From contig CAJNDS010002841.1 in the NCBI GenBank assembly GCA_905221605.1, positions 62,001 through 126,000 on the forward strand: a DNA stretch of 64,000 nt, read 5' to 3'. The stretch's first letter is position 1. Each line of letters starts with the position of its first letter. Below the pieces are notes generated by a model. That model searched no databases, was not told where the DNA came from, and saw only the letters and a program-made list of their open reading frames with translations. Source of the DNA: Symbiodinium natans (taxonomy: Eukaryota > Sar > Dinophyceae > Suessiales > Symbiodiniaceae). Below are positions 1 to 13,300 of this stretch, piece after piece. Made by a program: the position numbers and the translations under genes.

Positions 1-1249
1 TCGGTCTCGCACGATCGAAAGTGTCCCATGGGCCCGGACTAATGTTTACCCATCTCCTTCCGAGCAGGACCTCCCGACCCAATAACGACTCTCCTGTACG
101 ACTGCACTTGGCGAAGCAATGCTAAGCATATCTACACACCCAGAGTGCTCAGTGCTAGGAGAAAAGCAGCCTTTGCGACATCCCAAGTCGTCTGCAAGTG
201 ACAGGTACCCAACATTACCCGACCGAGCTGCCCTCACAACACACAGCTTTGGGATAGCCTTGGGATGCTTTGGGCCTCCGCTCGATGGCGAAACAGACGT
301 ATGACACAATAACCGCATACGCAGGCTTCACTCCCTGATGAAGTAGAGAGGTGGTCTTCCAGAGCCCTTTTACCATCTCTTAACTCAACCAACCTCGTAA
401 ACGTTGGTGTAGACCCCCGAAGAAACCGGCCTTGAGCAAGCTCTTGGACGAGTCAGCTGCGTGTCCAGCCGCGCCCTGACGTCTTTGCACTGACATCGTG
501 TGTCTTGGCACAGCTACCACCAGGCCTTGTGGAGGGAAGTTGTATACCCTGCGTTCCTATCACACATTAGATGCACGTGTCTACACATCCTGCGAGCCTC
601 CGCGTCTTCTGGTGTACGGAAGAGGTGGCTCCCTTTGTATGGCACCTGTGCCGATGCTTAAAGGGCTTTGAGGATTGAAGATCTACATGGGCATTCAGAC
701 CAAGGGCCCTGCAACCATCAACGAGCCAAGTAACTCGGAAATACTCAGAAATATGTTGAGCAAGAACAGTGCGAGACCAGAATGGAAGTCGGGTGCTTCC
801 GTTCTCTTAGCAAATTTGGGCCGATCCACCAAAGCCATGTAGTCGCTGCTCGTCAGCTGAGGCGGTGCCACCTCAGGATGGAGATTGGACTTTCATACTT
901 CAAGGCGCAAGGAGTTCAACCAGGTTTCCACAGTTTCCAATGCCGTTTTCCCGGGCATGCATCGTGTTTCGCGAGACTCTCGCTCAAAAACCCTTGAAGG
1001 ACTGGGATCAGGAAAGTTCAGAGGTCAGACCCATGCATATTGCCGAGGCTCAGTTGGTGGCAAGTGTATCGACTCATCGGTGACCTCTATGAACGAGTCC
1101 ACCTGCAAGGAGTTTGTGCCCAGATGGCATTAAACTAACGTTGAACTGTCCGAGCTCAGGTCCCCAGACAGCCCGGCTTTATTTGAGAGTCATGAAACCC
1201 GAATCGCAACACGATCTGGCTCTTGCAAGAACATGGCGGTACACAAACT
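1..1249. other. No gene recognised
   Basis: No frame on either strand carries a stretch I can defend as coding, and no RNA gene or repeat family stands out. It may be intergenic DNA or the 3' side of the minus-strand locus that follows. Confidence 0.4.
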
Positions 1250-1585
1250 TCACTTCCTACCTGGATCCCTCAAAGCGTCGCAACTGCCGCTGAGCCAACA
1301 TGCGCCTTCACTGGAGGAGACATGTCCGGGCTGGTACGTGTGGCCACCTGCAACTGCGTAGATCCAAGGATGAATGCGACTCAGCGCAGAAGCCAACTCA
1401 CCAAATGGACTGGTGGCCAGGGCTGACGGCATGCTGACAGCACCAGGTCTGTCCAAAACCCCGTCAACCTCTAGGACTCTAGGCAATTCAGGATATGCAG
1501 GCACCTGGTAAGGCTTCCCCATCTCCTCGGCATCCGGAAACCCGCAGCTCGCGGCGCTCGGATCCGCTGCGCTGACTGCGAACAC
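1250..1585 (-). CDS. Possible exon, unknown protein
   Basis: A 111-codon open stretch on the minus strand has a balanced, soluble-protein composition (for example PYQVPAYPELPRVLEVDGV and ATSPFGELASALSRIHPW) unlike its other frames. I recognise no domain. It lies downstream, in transcription order, of the helical exons at 1.9-3.9 kb and could be their continuation. Neither end was matched to a splice partner, so the limits are only those of the open frame. Confidence 0.3.
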   Translation of the reverse strand: MFAVSAADPSAASCGFPDAEEMGKPYQVPAYPELPRVLEVDGVLDRPGAVSMPSALATSPFGELASALSRIHPWIYAVAGGHTYQPGHVSSSEGACWLSGSCDALRDPGRK

Positions 1586-1914
1586 GACTCACACAGGTCT
1601 GGCTGATTGCGATCGGTCAAAGTGCAAGCACCTGCAAGCACCTTCTATCTTCATCATTCTTGATCTGTGCTGTTCGTGCTGTCTGTGTTTACGGCCTGCG
1701 CACTACAAACTGCATGCGCTGTGCCTGGGCCGTCAGTTTGGTTCTGCATGGCTTTGGCAAGCTTGGCCTCCTCGACACGTGGAGGCTATGGAGCTGGGCG
1801 GGTTAACCCGTGTAGGCATACAGGGCCATGTAGTACACATGGCACGTAGAGCCACTGGCTTTGACCTGCAGCTTTGCCAAGCAACAGAACACGTAGCGCT
1901 ACGACGCTACAAGA

Positions 1915-3915
1915 ACCGTCTCCTCGGCAGTGGCCACCGCTGCCGCCAGCTTGACGTCTGCGGCTTGCTTGCTGCGCGAGGTCCGGTCCACCAGCCTCGG
2001 CTTACAGGGCTGTCACAGGCTGTGTTGGGGTCCTGCATCATAGGAGTACAGAAATCTGCCATAGTCTGCCTGAGGGTCTTTTGCTATCGTCTCGCTGTGC
2101 CATCTCGTAAGGGTAGTGGTCGTCTACATGTTGCTGAGCAGCGTCGCAATCGCCGACTGAAGCTCGCCATAGTTGCTTCGGATGAGGTCGCTGTCCTTCT
2201 TCATGGCCTTGTCTTGTGACTGGCATTGCTACCGGTTCTGGAGCGAGGCTTTCACTTTGGCGTAGTGCCTCTGGAATTCTGTCATGATTCAAGGTTCAGT
2301 GGCATGCGAGCATAGGCTGTGCCTCCCCATCGCACGTTGTACCCCCCATCACAAGTCAATGCATGTCGCTGCTTTCAACAGCTGATCCAGGCGGCAGCCA
2401 CCCAGTCCTTGACCATCTCAAGCATGTCGGCCGCCATGGCAGGCTCCTCTCCACTCAACGGACTGAGGGGCAGAGTTCAAACCTGCAGAAGCCCTTCTCC
2501 AGCCCGGCACCTGCTCTTCGACGGCCAGCTGGAGGTCGGGCAACACATGCTCGCTCACCTTTCTCGCTCTCATTCTTTTGAGCTTCGGTCTAAGGAGCAA
2601 GCAAGCCTATGCTTGCCTCTGCACCATATGGTGGGGGGCCCTGCAGTTTACCCGTGGCTTCAGCTCCGGGGCCCCACTCTTCTCTTCGCATCTCTCTCTC
2701 TCTTGATGTCTCTGGGATTTAAGTTCGCGGGTCTTCTCAAACAGCGTCCCAAGGGGGTGACCCGACTTGAACCGTCCGCACTCCTGATTTCGAGCTCCAA
2801 AACGCCTTTTCCCCTCCTCGCCTGCTTTGCCACGTCGGCATAGCGTGAAACCACGTCTGCGGCTTTCTTGAAAAGGTCCCGCGCCTTCCACCACGGGCCA
2901 CCATGTGAGCAATGTAGGCACAGTCCTAACATGTCCAAGCATGTCCTGCTCCCAATCCTAACGAGAAGTTTGCTTCAATGTCTATATCGCTTTTTGATTT
3001 CAAGCTTCTGCGCAGAATCTCAGAAAGGTGGCCTGTAGCTTTGATGAAGCTTGTTGACATCCCGCCTGCTCGTATGCATTGCGCGTCGCCTCCGCGAGCT
3101 CTCCATCCACATGGCGGACAGCAAGGTTCGCCATCTGCAAGGAGCCTACCCGGAGGGACCACGACAAGAGCGCTTCACTCTGCTTTTGGGTCTGCTCCCA
3201 ACACATGCTATGTCGATCCATTCCTCCTCAGGACATGGGCGACGAGCTACGAAGGCACTCTCGAGAGAGCGAGGTCGCCTGCGATGGCCACCTGGCTACG
3301 CAGCATCTCAATGAGTTGGAAGATGCTCTTCCTTGGCATCGAGGCTTCAGGATTTAGGATTCAAGCTGAAAAGCCTCACCGGTTGGGTACAGCTAGTTCT
3401 GTGGTATGGGGTCAAGGAGCATTGGGGGATGCCGGGGATGCATTGAAGCATCAGGTCGGGGTCGCCAGAATTCTGGGGCTTTGGAGAGGGTTGAAAATAG
3501 GGACTTCTTCCCCCACCAGGGCTCTGTTTGTACGACTCTGGTGACGCTTCCAGCAGCAAGGTTTCCTCGGTTGTGGCGGGGTTTGGAGGGCGAGTTCGCG
3601 GGGCAATAGCGGTGATAACCTCTGACGACCTTGGGCTTCTGAGGTTGGCTGCCCGGAATGCCGCAGGAAGCTCGAAACGCGAACTGAACATGCCAAGAAT
3701 CGGCAGCACCTCGATGCATGCCACCCAAGTAATACCTGGGCTGAGAAGTGCAGGCGCTGGCGCTGGAAGGTGGTCTTGGGATGTTTGGGGAGGGGACTAC
3801 ATGGGTTTTGTACAAGCGACTCGATGCAGCTTAGGTGCAAGGGCGTCTGCATGTCAAGCGCCGCCAGCATGCTCTTCTCATCTCCATCCCCGCTGAGATT
3901 CCTTGCGCGTGCCAT
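1915..3915 (-). CDS. Multi-exon helical/coiled-coil protein fragments
   Basis: A series of short minus-strand exon-like blocks, all rich in Ala, Glu, Lys, Arg and Leu, reads as one helical protein. In transcription order: 3915-3840 (starts MARARNLSGDGDEKSM), 3341-3243 (SIFQLIEMLRSQVAIAGDLA), 3150-3066 (ANLAVRHVDGELAEATRNAY), 2893-2785 (ARDLFKKAADVVSRYADVAK), 2567-2490 (VSEHVLPDLQLAVEEQVPGW), 2437-2385 (MAADMLEMVKDWVAAAW), 2285-2127, and 2005-1915 (KQAADVKLAAAVATAEETVL). Splice junctions were not proven. The 2285-2127 block reads MTEFQRHYAKVKASLQNR, then an in-frame TAG at 2231-2229, then continues in the same frame as KKDSDLIRSNYGELQSAIA. So either a very small intron is hidden there or the gene is decaying. 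Function unknown; a structural or scaffold role is only a guess from the coiled-coil character. Confidence 0.45.
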
Positions 3916-4423
3916 CTCAGCAGACCCCTAGAAAAGTCTTCGACCGACGTCTTCCAAGCCATGCCTGAAGCAGAAATCTATCTCCTCACATGTGACATGC
4001 AACGAAACACATACGAATGCGTGTCGGTGAAGAACCTCAGCATCATGTCGCTGAAAGTCGGAATGGTGTTGAGGGGTAAAAAAGGAAGTGTTGCTGTTAC
4101 TTAAACCAAACCACCAGGGCTGAACCCTACTTAGTCCTACTTCACATGTCAGTGGACTCAGCAGGCACTTTGTGCCTCGGCCCCACGCAGGAACCAAACA
4201 AGATTAGGAAGGGCTTGGACGTTGGGATGTAGGGCGGCCAGGTCAGGGGATGTCAGGGGCAAAGTCTTTGCAGCACAGTGGCGAGGAGTAGCCGGCCGAT
4301 TGCTTGTCCAAGCTCATTGTGGGCAGCTGGGCAGGATGCGAGGGCTGCGCTTAGAGGGCACAGACTGTCTTGGGGGCATGTAGGCTGCCACTGCAAGAAA
4401 CTGCGCTTCCTCACTCACGTTGC

Positions 4424-4640
4424 ACTTACGTTCAAGGGTTCGTCATCCAGGTCGTCGTCCCTTAACCGCATAAAGCCTGACAACACTTGGGCACAATGTT
4501 CCTTCCCGCCTTTCTCCCTTCCCCACTTCTGCCCCCCCCCCTTCTCCCCTGACCCGTACACAGGCCTCGCCAGGCACCAGCGGCTCACGTCGTAAGCGGC
4601 ACCGCCAAAGTGCCAGACCCAGGATTCTCGGCCCAGCAAG
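4424..4640 (-). CDS. Two short exons, unknown protein
   Basis: About 4640-4565 encodes ESWVWHFGGAAYDVSRWCLA and about 4475-4427 encodes FMRLRDDDLDDEPLN, the latter followed directly by a GTAAGT donor. Both have the composition of real protein and lie on the minus strand, as do all other genes here. I recognise no domain. They may belong to the same gene as the helical exons downstream in transcription order. Confidence 0.4.
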
Positions 4641-4829
4641 GGATTTGGGACTGCAAGTTCAAAGGCTCCTGAAACTCCAGTTGTCTTGGCGATGCGGCTT
4701 TAACGGCGCGGCAAGATTGCCCCACGCTACCTAACATTGCAAGATCTCGCTGGACCAGCACTTCATTCGGGGCCCAACCATGCCCAACCTGAAACAAAAG
4801 CCAGCAGAAGCCTAGGCACACAATGAGAA

Positions 4830-7280
4830 GCCAATACCAGCGACCAAAACGAAGGTTCTTGCCTGGCGGCTTGATGACTCCTCATGATGCTATGCTTGAC
4901 CCGGCGTGTGTCACAATCGCACGTTTCTCACTTCCTAAGGCTACAGAGGCAGCCGAAGTTTGCTACTTTGTACAACTTGATGCCTTGATGCATCCTGAAC
5001 CCGTAACGCGCCTGCCATGAAGGAGGCGACCTTCAGCGAAGGTCCGCTATGTCCGCTTGCCATCGACAAAAGAGAGCCGCTGTTGAAATCGACTTGAGAC
5101 GCGAGGCTCAAGCTTGGCGGGGCAGCATTCTACTGTAAACACCTTTCGTGTTGACTCCAGCTTCGAACGACCTGCGCTTCCCCCTTGAACTCCCTCCCTC
5201 CCCCTCCCTCCCCCTCCCCCGCCTGCAAACTTTGCGCCTCCTCATCTGGGCTGCTGGGCGTACTTGCCTGCAATCGGTTCCGCGATTGGGCTTGAAGGCG
5301 CGAGCTAGGATACCGCAGCAGGATCCGATTCTCGGACCCAAACTCGACCACAGGCCAACAATTTCAAACCCGCTCGAGACAACTTCAGGCAACTCTCCCA
5401 AACCCCTGAACCACCTGAACCGCCTGAGCGACGGAATCTCAAACAGAGTTGGCTGAGAGCGTCCAAGGTGCGACGCGGCTGCAGCTCTTCCCCAGATCCT
5501 GTGTCTCATCGGTGTTGTGAACAGTGTCATGCCCTCTCAGCTCCGTTCTTGCTGGGAGTCATCCATTCAACAGAACCAACGGGTAAACATGATTGCTCAT
5601 TTTTTGCTGCACACTGCACTTTCGACCGGGCGTCCGAGTCTGACACGCTGCAGCAGCTCGTGGATGGGGCGCGCCTGTAGATTTGGGGCTGCAATTCAAG
5701 AAAGGAAGCGAAGCTAGCGAGGCTAGCGAAGCTAGCGAAGCTCCGGCACTAAAGCAAAGTTTACGAGGGCCTATGGCCTCCAAAACACTCAAACATCGGC
5801 CCCTGAACCGTCAAACTCGCATATGAACCCTGAAGCCCAACAAGCCTCCCCTTTGAAGTGGGGAGTTTGAGGAATCGCAGCCACAGTGCTCTGCCACCCG
5901 GTCTGACTCGAAGCTGGTAGAGTTCCGGATGTCCTGCTTTGGGGCTTCTTTTTCGGGACTTCGGGGGGCCTGGTAATCTAAGAAGAAAAAAACCGTCTCG
6001 TAAGGTGTTTTAAAGGAGGTTTTGAACTTCGAGGGTGCCACCTCCCCGCCTCGTTGGCAAACTGTTCGGGACCTGATAGGCACCCCAAGCCGAGGACTTC
6101 CCACCTTGCACACGGCTCTGAACCTGGAAAATCAGCCGTAAAAGTCTTCAGCCTTCGTAGAGCCTCAGGTCTTGCAAACCAACACCGGCCAACACAAAAG
6201 CCCAGCTATCCAGGCTATGTAAAACGCATGAATACCCTAAACCGGTCCTCTGGGCCACTCCTGCCGTCGTCCCCTGAAGGAGACTCGGCGATGACAGCCA
6301 TCCTTGCGGCGGAGAGGTTTGGACATGCACATCTCAGGGCATATCGGCCTATCCCTGTCTCTATATCTGGCTTGCCCGTCCAGGGAACTACAGAAGCAAA
6401 CGAAACGAACCAGGATCGTTTGCTACCTGCATTTATGCACATACTTCCCGCGCTTGCCAATGCGAGCATGAGTCAATGCAATGCAGTAACAACAGTATTC
6501 AACTCGTACCAAACCCACAACTTGTTAACCCCTTAGTTTCCAGGATTCTGTAATCTTTAGGATTCTCTCCGTGCTCCCTGTCACACCGTGAGACCCTGTT
6601 GGCGCCTGGTCTGGATGACACTCGTCTTTTCATGAGTCTGCAGCTGGAACTAAAAACACATGAGTCTTGTGTCTTCATCTCCAAGTCTAGAGCTTTTGTC
6701 TGGTGGTAACTACGCACTTACTGCAAGGACTGTTGAATGGTGAACGCAAGACGAGGTCTAAAAATCCAAAACTTGAAAATTGCACTAAAGCATTCAAAAG
6801 AGCAGCTCCCGAGAATGAACTGGAAAACAGGGTTCCGGACAGCAACTGGTACGTAGTTGTTGGGAGTGAACACGTTTGCTCAAGCAGAAAAAGCCTGAAC
6901 CCGCAGCCCGCTGGGCTGTATGCGGCTAAACCCGTCGGAGCATCTTCTGCTGTGCGAGGTCCGCTTGTTGTGCCAGTTCCTGCCAGGGTGTACAAGCTCG
7001 ATGCGAGACCGATAGGGTTCCAGCCGAGTACCACTCTCACCCATGCACAAAGGTGCACAGGTTTTGCTAAGCGCTACCAGATGATAGCAATCCACACAAG
7101 AGCAAAAGCAACACAAAATCAGGTGCTTGAGTGAAGCCCCTGAAGCCCCTGAAGCCCACACACACACATCTATTCCTACGAGTGCACCGGGCGTACCGCA
7201 ACCAAAATCCAATCCAAGCGGCTAGGCACTTCTTGCCCGAAGCAGGCACCTTTGGCTGCAAGGTGTAAGGAGAAAATGGC
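4830..7280. other. No gene recognised; small repeats
   Basis: No coding block was supported. Visible structures are a CT-rich tract near 5180-5222, a short 9-bp repeat (GCTAGCGAA-like) at about 5704-5742, and a (CCTGAAGCC) triplication near 7131-7155. The 3' exons and untranslated region of the kinase gene ending near 7.4 kb could extend into this stretch. Confidence 0.4.
5704..5742. repeat. 9-bp tandem repeat, GCTAGCGAA type
   Basis: About four imperfect units of GCTAGCGAA/GCTAGCGAG in tandem. The core GCTAGC also occurs in the 9-bp repeat at 35.3 kb. Confidence 0.75.
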
Positions 7281-7359
7281 TTCAGCAGATGCTTAAGCAG
7301 ATGCTTGGCACTTTGGATGTTTCAAAACCCCGATATGAAGACACTTTAAAGAAGCCCAG

Positions 7360-10300
7360 CGGCAGCAGGTGTGAGGGGCAGCCGTCGAGGCAGTGGCATG
7401 GGTTCGCCAGTGACCCACGGATGGCTAAGGCAATCATCCAAAGAGAGCCTGTCCGGTGGCTGCATTTTGCACCATTCAACCCTCAATTCAGAACACTTGT
7501 CGCACACTTACAGTACTAGTAGTACCTGCTAGTTTTCCCCAAGGTAGCTCGCCCCATGCCTGTCCACCGGGTTCACCCGTAGAAGTCCACGCACGAGGCT
7601 CTTGCCAGCTTCGGAGATGTTCCGCCACCGCGAGCCTTCCCGAAAAGTTGAAGTCTAAAGTAACTCTCCATACGGTACTTGACTGTCCCCAAGGCTTAGC
7701 TCGAGGTCACGCATTGCCACACACCACTTTGCATCCCCCAGCACTGCAGCATGTACCAAAAAAGGCTCCGCCTGTCATGCTGTATGAGGCAGTTCGGATT
7801 TGGTCATCCAGCGCTTGCTTCTGGCCGTCAAAAGGATACCTGCCACAAAGCATCACCTTGGCATCTTGGTGCGGACTTCGCTTCAGTTTGCATGTTGCCG
7901 GCCTGGGGCTTGTCTGAATTTGACAAGGACTTGCAAATACTTGCAAGGGAACCATGTGGAACCCATTCACGCGAATTAATAAAAGAGAAAGAGCGCCCAA
8001 AAAAAGAAACGTGTGCCCCCGTGTGGACTCCGAGGGGCGAAGAGCACCGCACCCAGGCCCCAAAAGTCCGCCGCTTGGTCGTAGGAACCTCTGGGGGCAT
8101 TGCTGCGATTCTCTGCTTTTCCCCTAGCCACACCCCGTAGTGCCCTAGTGACCTACTCTTAGAGCCACTCTCGGGTTTTGAGGTCTGGAACAGCGCTGAG
8201 GTTACATGGATTGTGGACAGCAAGTGCACGCTCAATGCTTGCTAAACCCGGAACCCTAAACTCTGGAATATGCCAACGCATCATCGAAACACATCAAACA
8301 CCCTCAACCCTCCAATCGTCCGAGCCACCACCCCGCTTCTGCACGTCCAGGACCTTCGAGGATTGTGGGTTTGGGGCCTAGAGATGGTTCCGCGTCGCCA
8401 TGTCAGTAGTTTTCAGTGTATCCCCCCCAACTCCCCTCCCCACCTAAACCCGAAACCCTCACGCAAACCCCAAACCCTAAGCCCTGAACAGTACGGTAGC
8501 ACCCTAAGCCCGAAACCCAAGAACCCAAAAACCCTAAACCCTAAAACTTGCAACCCCAAACCCTTAACCCTGAAAACAATTTAAAACTATTTAACACCCC
8601 TCAAAAACCTATGCAAACCCGCAAAACCTTGAAAACCTTCAGCCCTAAAATCCTGAAACCCATAAGCCCCAAAACCCCTGAACCCTGAGCTCTAAACCCT
8701 GAAACCCTACAACCTAAACCCCCCACCCACCCACCACCCCAACCACAGGGGCAGACCACAACTACAGGGGCAAACCACAACCACGCGGACCACCACAGGG
8801 GCCGACCACAGGGGCGGAGGGGGGATGCCTTGGGCGGGGGAACCGACCTTGGGGCAACAGGGTGAGGAAAGACAGGGGTAAATCTTGAAGGAGCATCTTC
8901 ATCCAACTCTATGGCTGCAAGGATCTAAGGCAAGCGACTCCGAGTACTGAATCTTAAGAGTAATGAATCCCAGGACACAACAAGCGGAAGTAGGCCTCCG
9001 GGGCCCAGTACTGAGGCGTTCCCACACGCGTCCTCGCTAAAGAGGCGCCGCCACCGATGGCCTTCGCACGAGTTTAGCTCGAGGTGTCCCTCAGGTACAG
9101 GTTGTTGGGACGCTTTGCGACGTATACGTTTATGTCGCGGAGGATGCATGAGTAGCTCTTGCAATCTAGCTGAGTCTGAGACACGCCTAGCTTTACGCAA
9201 AAGACATGCGAGCGTTTCAAAACACTGTTGCAACTGTAGCTTAGAGTTCGCTGTGCCATTGCTGCTCACAACTGGGGCCGTATTGAGATCAACCCAGCTT
9301 CACCATGACTCGACATGGCTCAAACTAAAGAGCACAGGCGGCTGTGCTGTCACCTTTCTCCCACCTGCGAATCGTGACGAACTGCGGTGCCCAATAATTG
9401 TCAATGCTTCAACAGCTGTCACAAGATGACCCAATAGCCTTGGAGAGCCCGAAGTCTGCAATTTTCACGTCATACAGCTGCCCCGAAGCTGGCGGCTCAG
9501 CAGGCCTCCGTGCATCGTCTTTGCCATCATGTAACTTCAGCTACTCCGGGGAGAAAGGCAGTGGTGCAGCTGGTGGCGGCTTCGGCGCCAAGTAGATAGA
9601 CACGGCTGTGGATGCAAAGTGGCAGAGAAGGCCTGGCCTTCTCTCTACAACTTGCATGGGTTTAGGGTTTAGTGTCGGGTTCAATTGAAGAAATGCCTTC
9701 GGCCTGGGGCAAACTGGGAAGTGGCTTCGGCTAAAAGTCTGTTGAAGCTCTGAAGACCCAAAAAAACATCAACTTTTGGCCCCTCTTGCAGAAGCCCCCT
9801 CTCAGAGCGGTGCCCCCACATTGTAAAAGAGGTTGAACGAGTCTCAGTTCGACACTAACGGCTACTTTGAGGGCGGTGTGAGAACAAAATGACCTCTCTC
9901 CTCCTCGTGCCTGGACCCAGCCACAAGGATGTTCTCCGGCTTCAGGTCCCGGTGCAGCACCCCTAAGAGGGACTTGCACAAAGAAAGAGAGAAGAACAAG
10001 GAACAGACACAGAAAGAGAGAGGAGAGAGAGAGAGAGAATGAGAGTCCTGAGAAGAAGAGGATCTACAGAACCCCTCTCTCTCTACCAAAAACCCAATGA
10101 TAAACTGACTTGACCCCTCGGCCTCGTGCGTGCATGTAGCCAACGCCTTCCAGCAGCTGTAGAAAGATATGTCCTTGGATGCTTCTTTCAGAGGCTCACA
10201 GGTACTTTACATGGGAGCCTGCGATTGCGGCCGCACGCAGAAGGGAACTTCGGTCCCAGTAGGTTGTAGCCGGTAGGTTGTACCCGGTACCCCAAGGCTC

Positions 10301-13300
10301 ACTTACAACTGTGCGTGGGCAAACCAGCAGTGTGCTCAGGCGTTCGGAATGCAGCAAGCCGCTTGAAGGCCTCCGTTTTTCGAAGCGGTTGTGGTCATCA
10401 TTACCCGTTATTGTGTGAGGAGCTAGTGCAAGTCCTGAATATTGTGTTCAGTTGCTGACTGTTGAGGAACTGTTGTTGCATGTTGTTGCTACCGCTCCGT
10501 GCCGGTTCTGCAGCCTTGTGACTCGCTTCAGACTCACTGAGCGATTTGTTGCGGACGATCAAATCGAAGAGCTCTCCTGGCACCGAAGGGCGCTGACGGT
10601 CTCTGGGCTGAGAAGCCGTCAGGCCATCAGGACAAACCAAGCAAAAGATTCGTGAGAACACAACGATGATGACCCCTACACAATTGACGATCAACGGCAG
10701 CAGCAACAGCGACGACCACAACACTTCAACAGCGGTACATAGGCAAAAAAAGTTCATGCAGCTTCCAGCTTGGAGACACAGCTTCTCTACAAGTTCCCAT
10801 TTCATGCAGGATCTGCCCGAAGAGCAATTGTAAGCCGTATTGCGGCGGTTCTTGAAAGGGCAAGGGCAAGGTTCCGCAAGGCTTATGAAGAACATCAGAG
10901 AGAGCTGTGGCAGGTTTGGTTTCGCGCTACATCTATCTTCCGTGTGAGGCTGTACTGGCCGTGCGCACCATGAACTCACAACCACCTCAATCTCCAGTGC
11001 TCCTCCGCCAACTAACTCCATCACGAGGAAATACCAGTTGTCTGTCCTTGAGTCCACACGGGCTCTACAAGCTGAAGTCCAGGTAACATGGTCGGAATCA
11101 CTTCGGAAGCAGGCCTGAGAAGACAGAATTCCCAAACCCTTTCAGGCCACAAGCCCGGAAACATCCGGTAACCCTAACCGGGTCGATGACTCTTGAGCAC
11201 CAGCGCAGCTGCGCGCCGCAATACTGCCAAGGAACTTGTGGAACCCTTGGAGATTGACAATCCTCTCCTGAGGTCTGATTCTAGCTTTCTGGTGTTCGCA
11301 CGTTTTGGTGCTCCACGCCGCTTGGGAAGGGCGTCAACCACCCATCTGCGTTTAGCCAAAGAATGCCCCTTTCCTCACATAAAGTTGCTTCGGCCCCTTG
11401 CATGAATCAACGCGGCAACGACGGCAACCAATACGGGCAAGAACATGCATCCAAGGCGTCGGAGATGTAGTTAGATGCCGCTGAGACGCGTGTCTCAGCT
11501 CGTGGAGGATACCAACTTCGCTGTCTAAGCGTGTCATCTGGTCCTGGAGGTCGCCCAGCAGGCCTGGGCTCCAACAAGACTTTGCAAAGTCCTTACAAAG
11601 ACCTCAAGTCATCTATCTTTTTGGGCTCGATCGCGGCTCAACACCGCTCTGTGCCGCCCTGGTCCATTCTTGTCTTATTTACAACTATGAGCACCGCGAC
11701 CCTGAGAATTCTTAGTATTGTCGACCGGTAATGCCGTGATCATGTTCAAGTCCTTGTAGTGAGATCCATGACCAAAATAGCGTGCTGCGAAAGGAAAAAA
11801 CTCTAGTCTAACCTTGTTGTTGTACGTGCTTTCGGACACACCGTATCATGTCCTGCTATGCTACTGCAATGCGCAGTTGCCGGTTCTTTGGACGACGAGC
11901 AATGACAAGGTCAGATACTGGTCAGAAAGCTACGGTGGAACTTTGTGTTAAGAAATTTTATGAAGCAAGAAATTAGACTCTCGAATTGAGAAAAATAATT
12001 ATATTCAGAGTCTGAATCGCAACCCAAACGTAATTACAAATTGAATGGCCTTTTTGCAAGGCTCCAGCCCTCCAGCCCTCCAGCCCTCCAGCCCTCCAGG
12101 ATTAAGCCCTCCAGCCCTCCAGCCCTCCAGCAGCCCTCCAGCCCTCCAGCTCCAGCCCTCCAGCCCTCCAGCCCTCCAGCCCTCCAGCCCTCCAGCCCTC
12201 CAGGATTAAGCCCTGCAGGATTAAGCCCTCTTCCAGCCCTCCAGCCCTCCAGCCCTCCAGCAGCCCTCCAGCCCTCCAGCCCTCCAGCCCTCCAGCCCTC
12301 CAGCCCAGCCCTCCAGCCCTCCAGCAGCCCTCCAGCCCTCCAGCCTCCAGCCCTCCAGCCTCCAGCCCTCCAGCCCTCCAGCCCTCCAGCCCTCCAGCCC
12401 TCCAGCCCTCCAGCCCTCCAGCCCTCCAGCCCTCCAGCCCTCCAGCCCTCCAGCCCTCCAGCCCTCCAGCCCTCCAGCCCTCCAGCCCTCCGCAGGGCAG
12501 CCTTCCAGCAGGGCAGCCCTGGCTGGAGGGCTGGAGGGCTGGAGGGCTGGAGGGCTGGAGGGCTGGAGGGCTGGAGGGCTGGAGGGCTGGAGGGCTGGAG
12601 GGCTGGAGGGCTGGAGGGCTGGAGGGCTGGAGGGCTGGAGGGCTGGAGGGCTGGAGGGCTGGAGGGCTGGAGGGCTGGAGGGCTGGAGGGCTGGAGGGCT
12701 GGAGGCTGGAGGGCTGGAGGGCTGGAGGGCTGGAGGGCTGGAGGGCTGGAGGGCTTAAAAAAAACTACAGGGCTGGAGGGCTGGAGGGCTGGAGGGCTGG
12801 AGGGCTGCTGGAGGGCTGCTGGAGGGCTGCTGGAGGGCTGGAGGGCTGGAGGGCTGGAGGGCTTAATCCTGGAGGGCTGGAGGGCTGGAGGGCTGGAGGG
12901 CTTAATCCTGGAGGGCTGGAGGGCTGGAGGGCTGGAGGGCTCTGGAGGGCGGAGAAAGCAAAGGGTTGGTCAGGTTGAATAAGAAATGTTTTCAAGACTC
13001 TCGCCTCAAATCTACCTTTCTTAATACATCTGCCTGGTTAAGAAATGTCCCAGACTCTGGTGGACCTTCGAACCTTTCTTATCATAAGTTTTGACCGTAC
13101 GCCAGCACCTTCTGACGGCACTACTTCATGGCGCATGATGCCACACCTTGGGGGCATTCTTGCTGCAATTGTCCGACACATGCAGTTGAATGGCACAAGC
13201 GTCGCAGGTCCACGGCTTTGACTGCTAGCTGCTCGTTGGTGTTCCGACGCCTGGATCTGGCAGTCTTCGCTTCGACTAGGCTGACAGGCCCCAAACGGCC

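Noticed and set aside
9362-9430. Activation-loop/APE exon of the kinase (a frame with NYWAPQFVT)
   Set aside because: It superficially resembles G-T-P-Q-F-V-A-P-E, but the frame, splice sites and key residues do not fit.
12041-12982. 313-codon plus-strand frame (and a minus-strand twin) through the GC-rich repeat
   Set aside because: It exists only because a 9-bp unit keeps frames open. The protein is PPALQPSS then GGLEGWRA repeats, and it lies inside a kinase intron.
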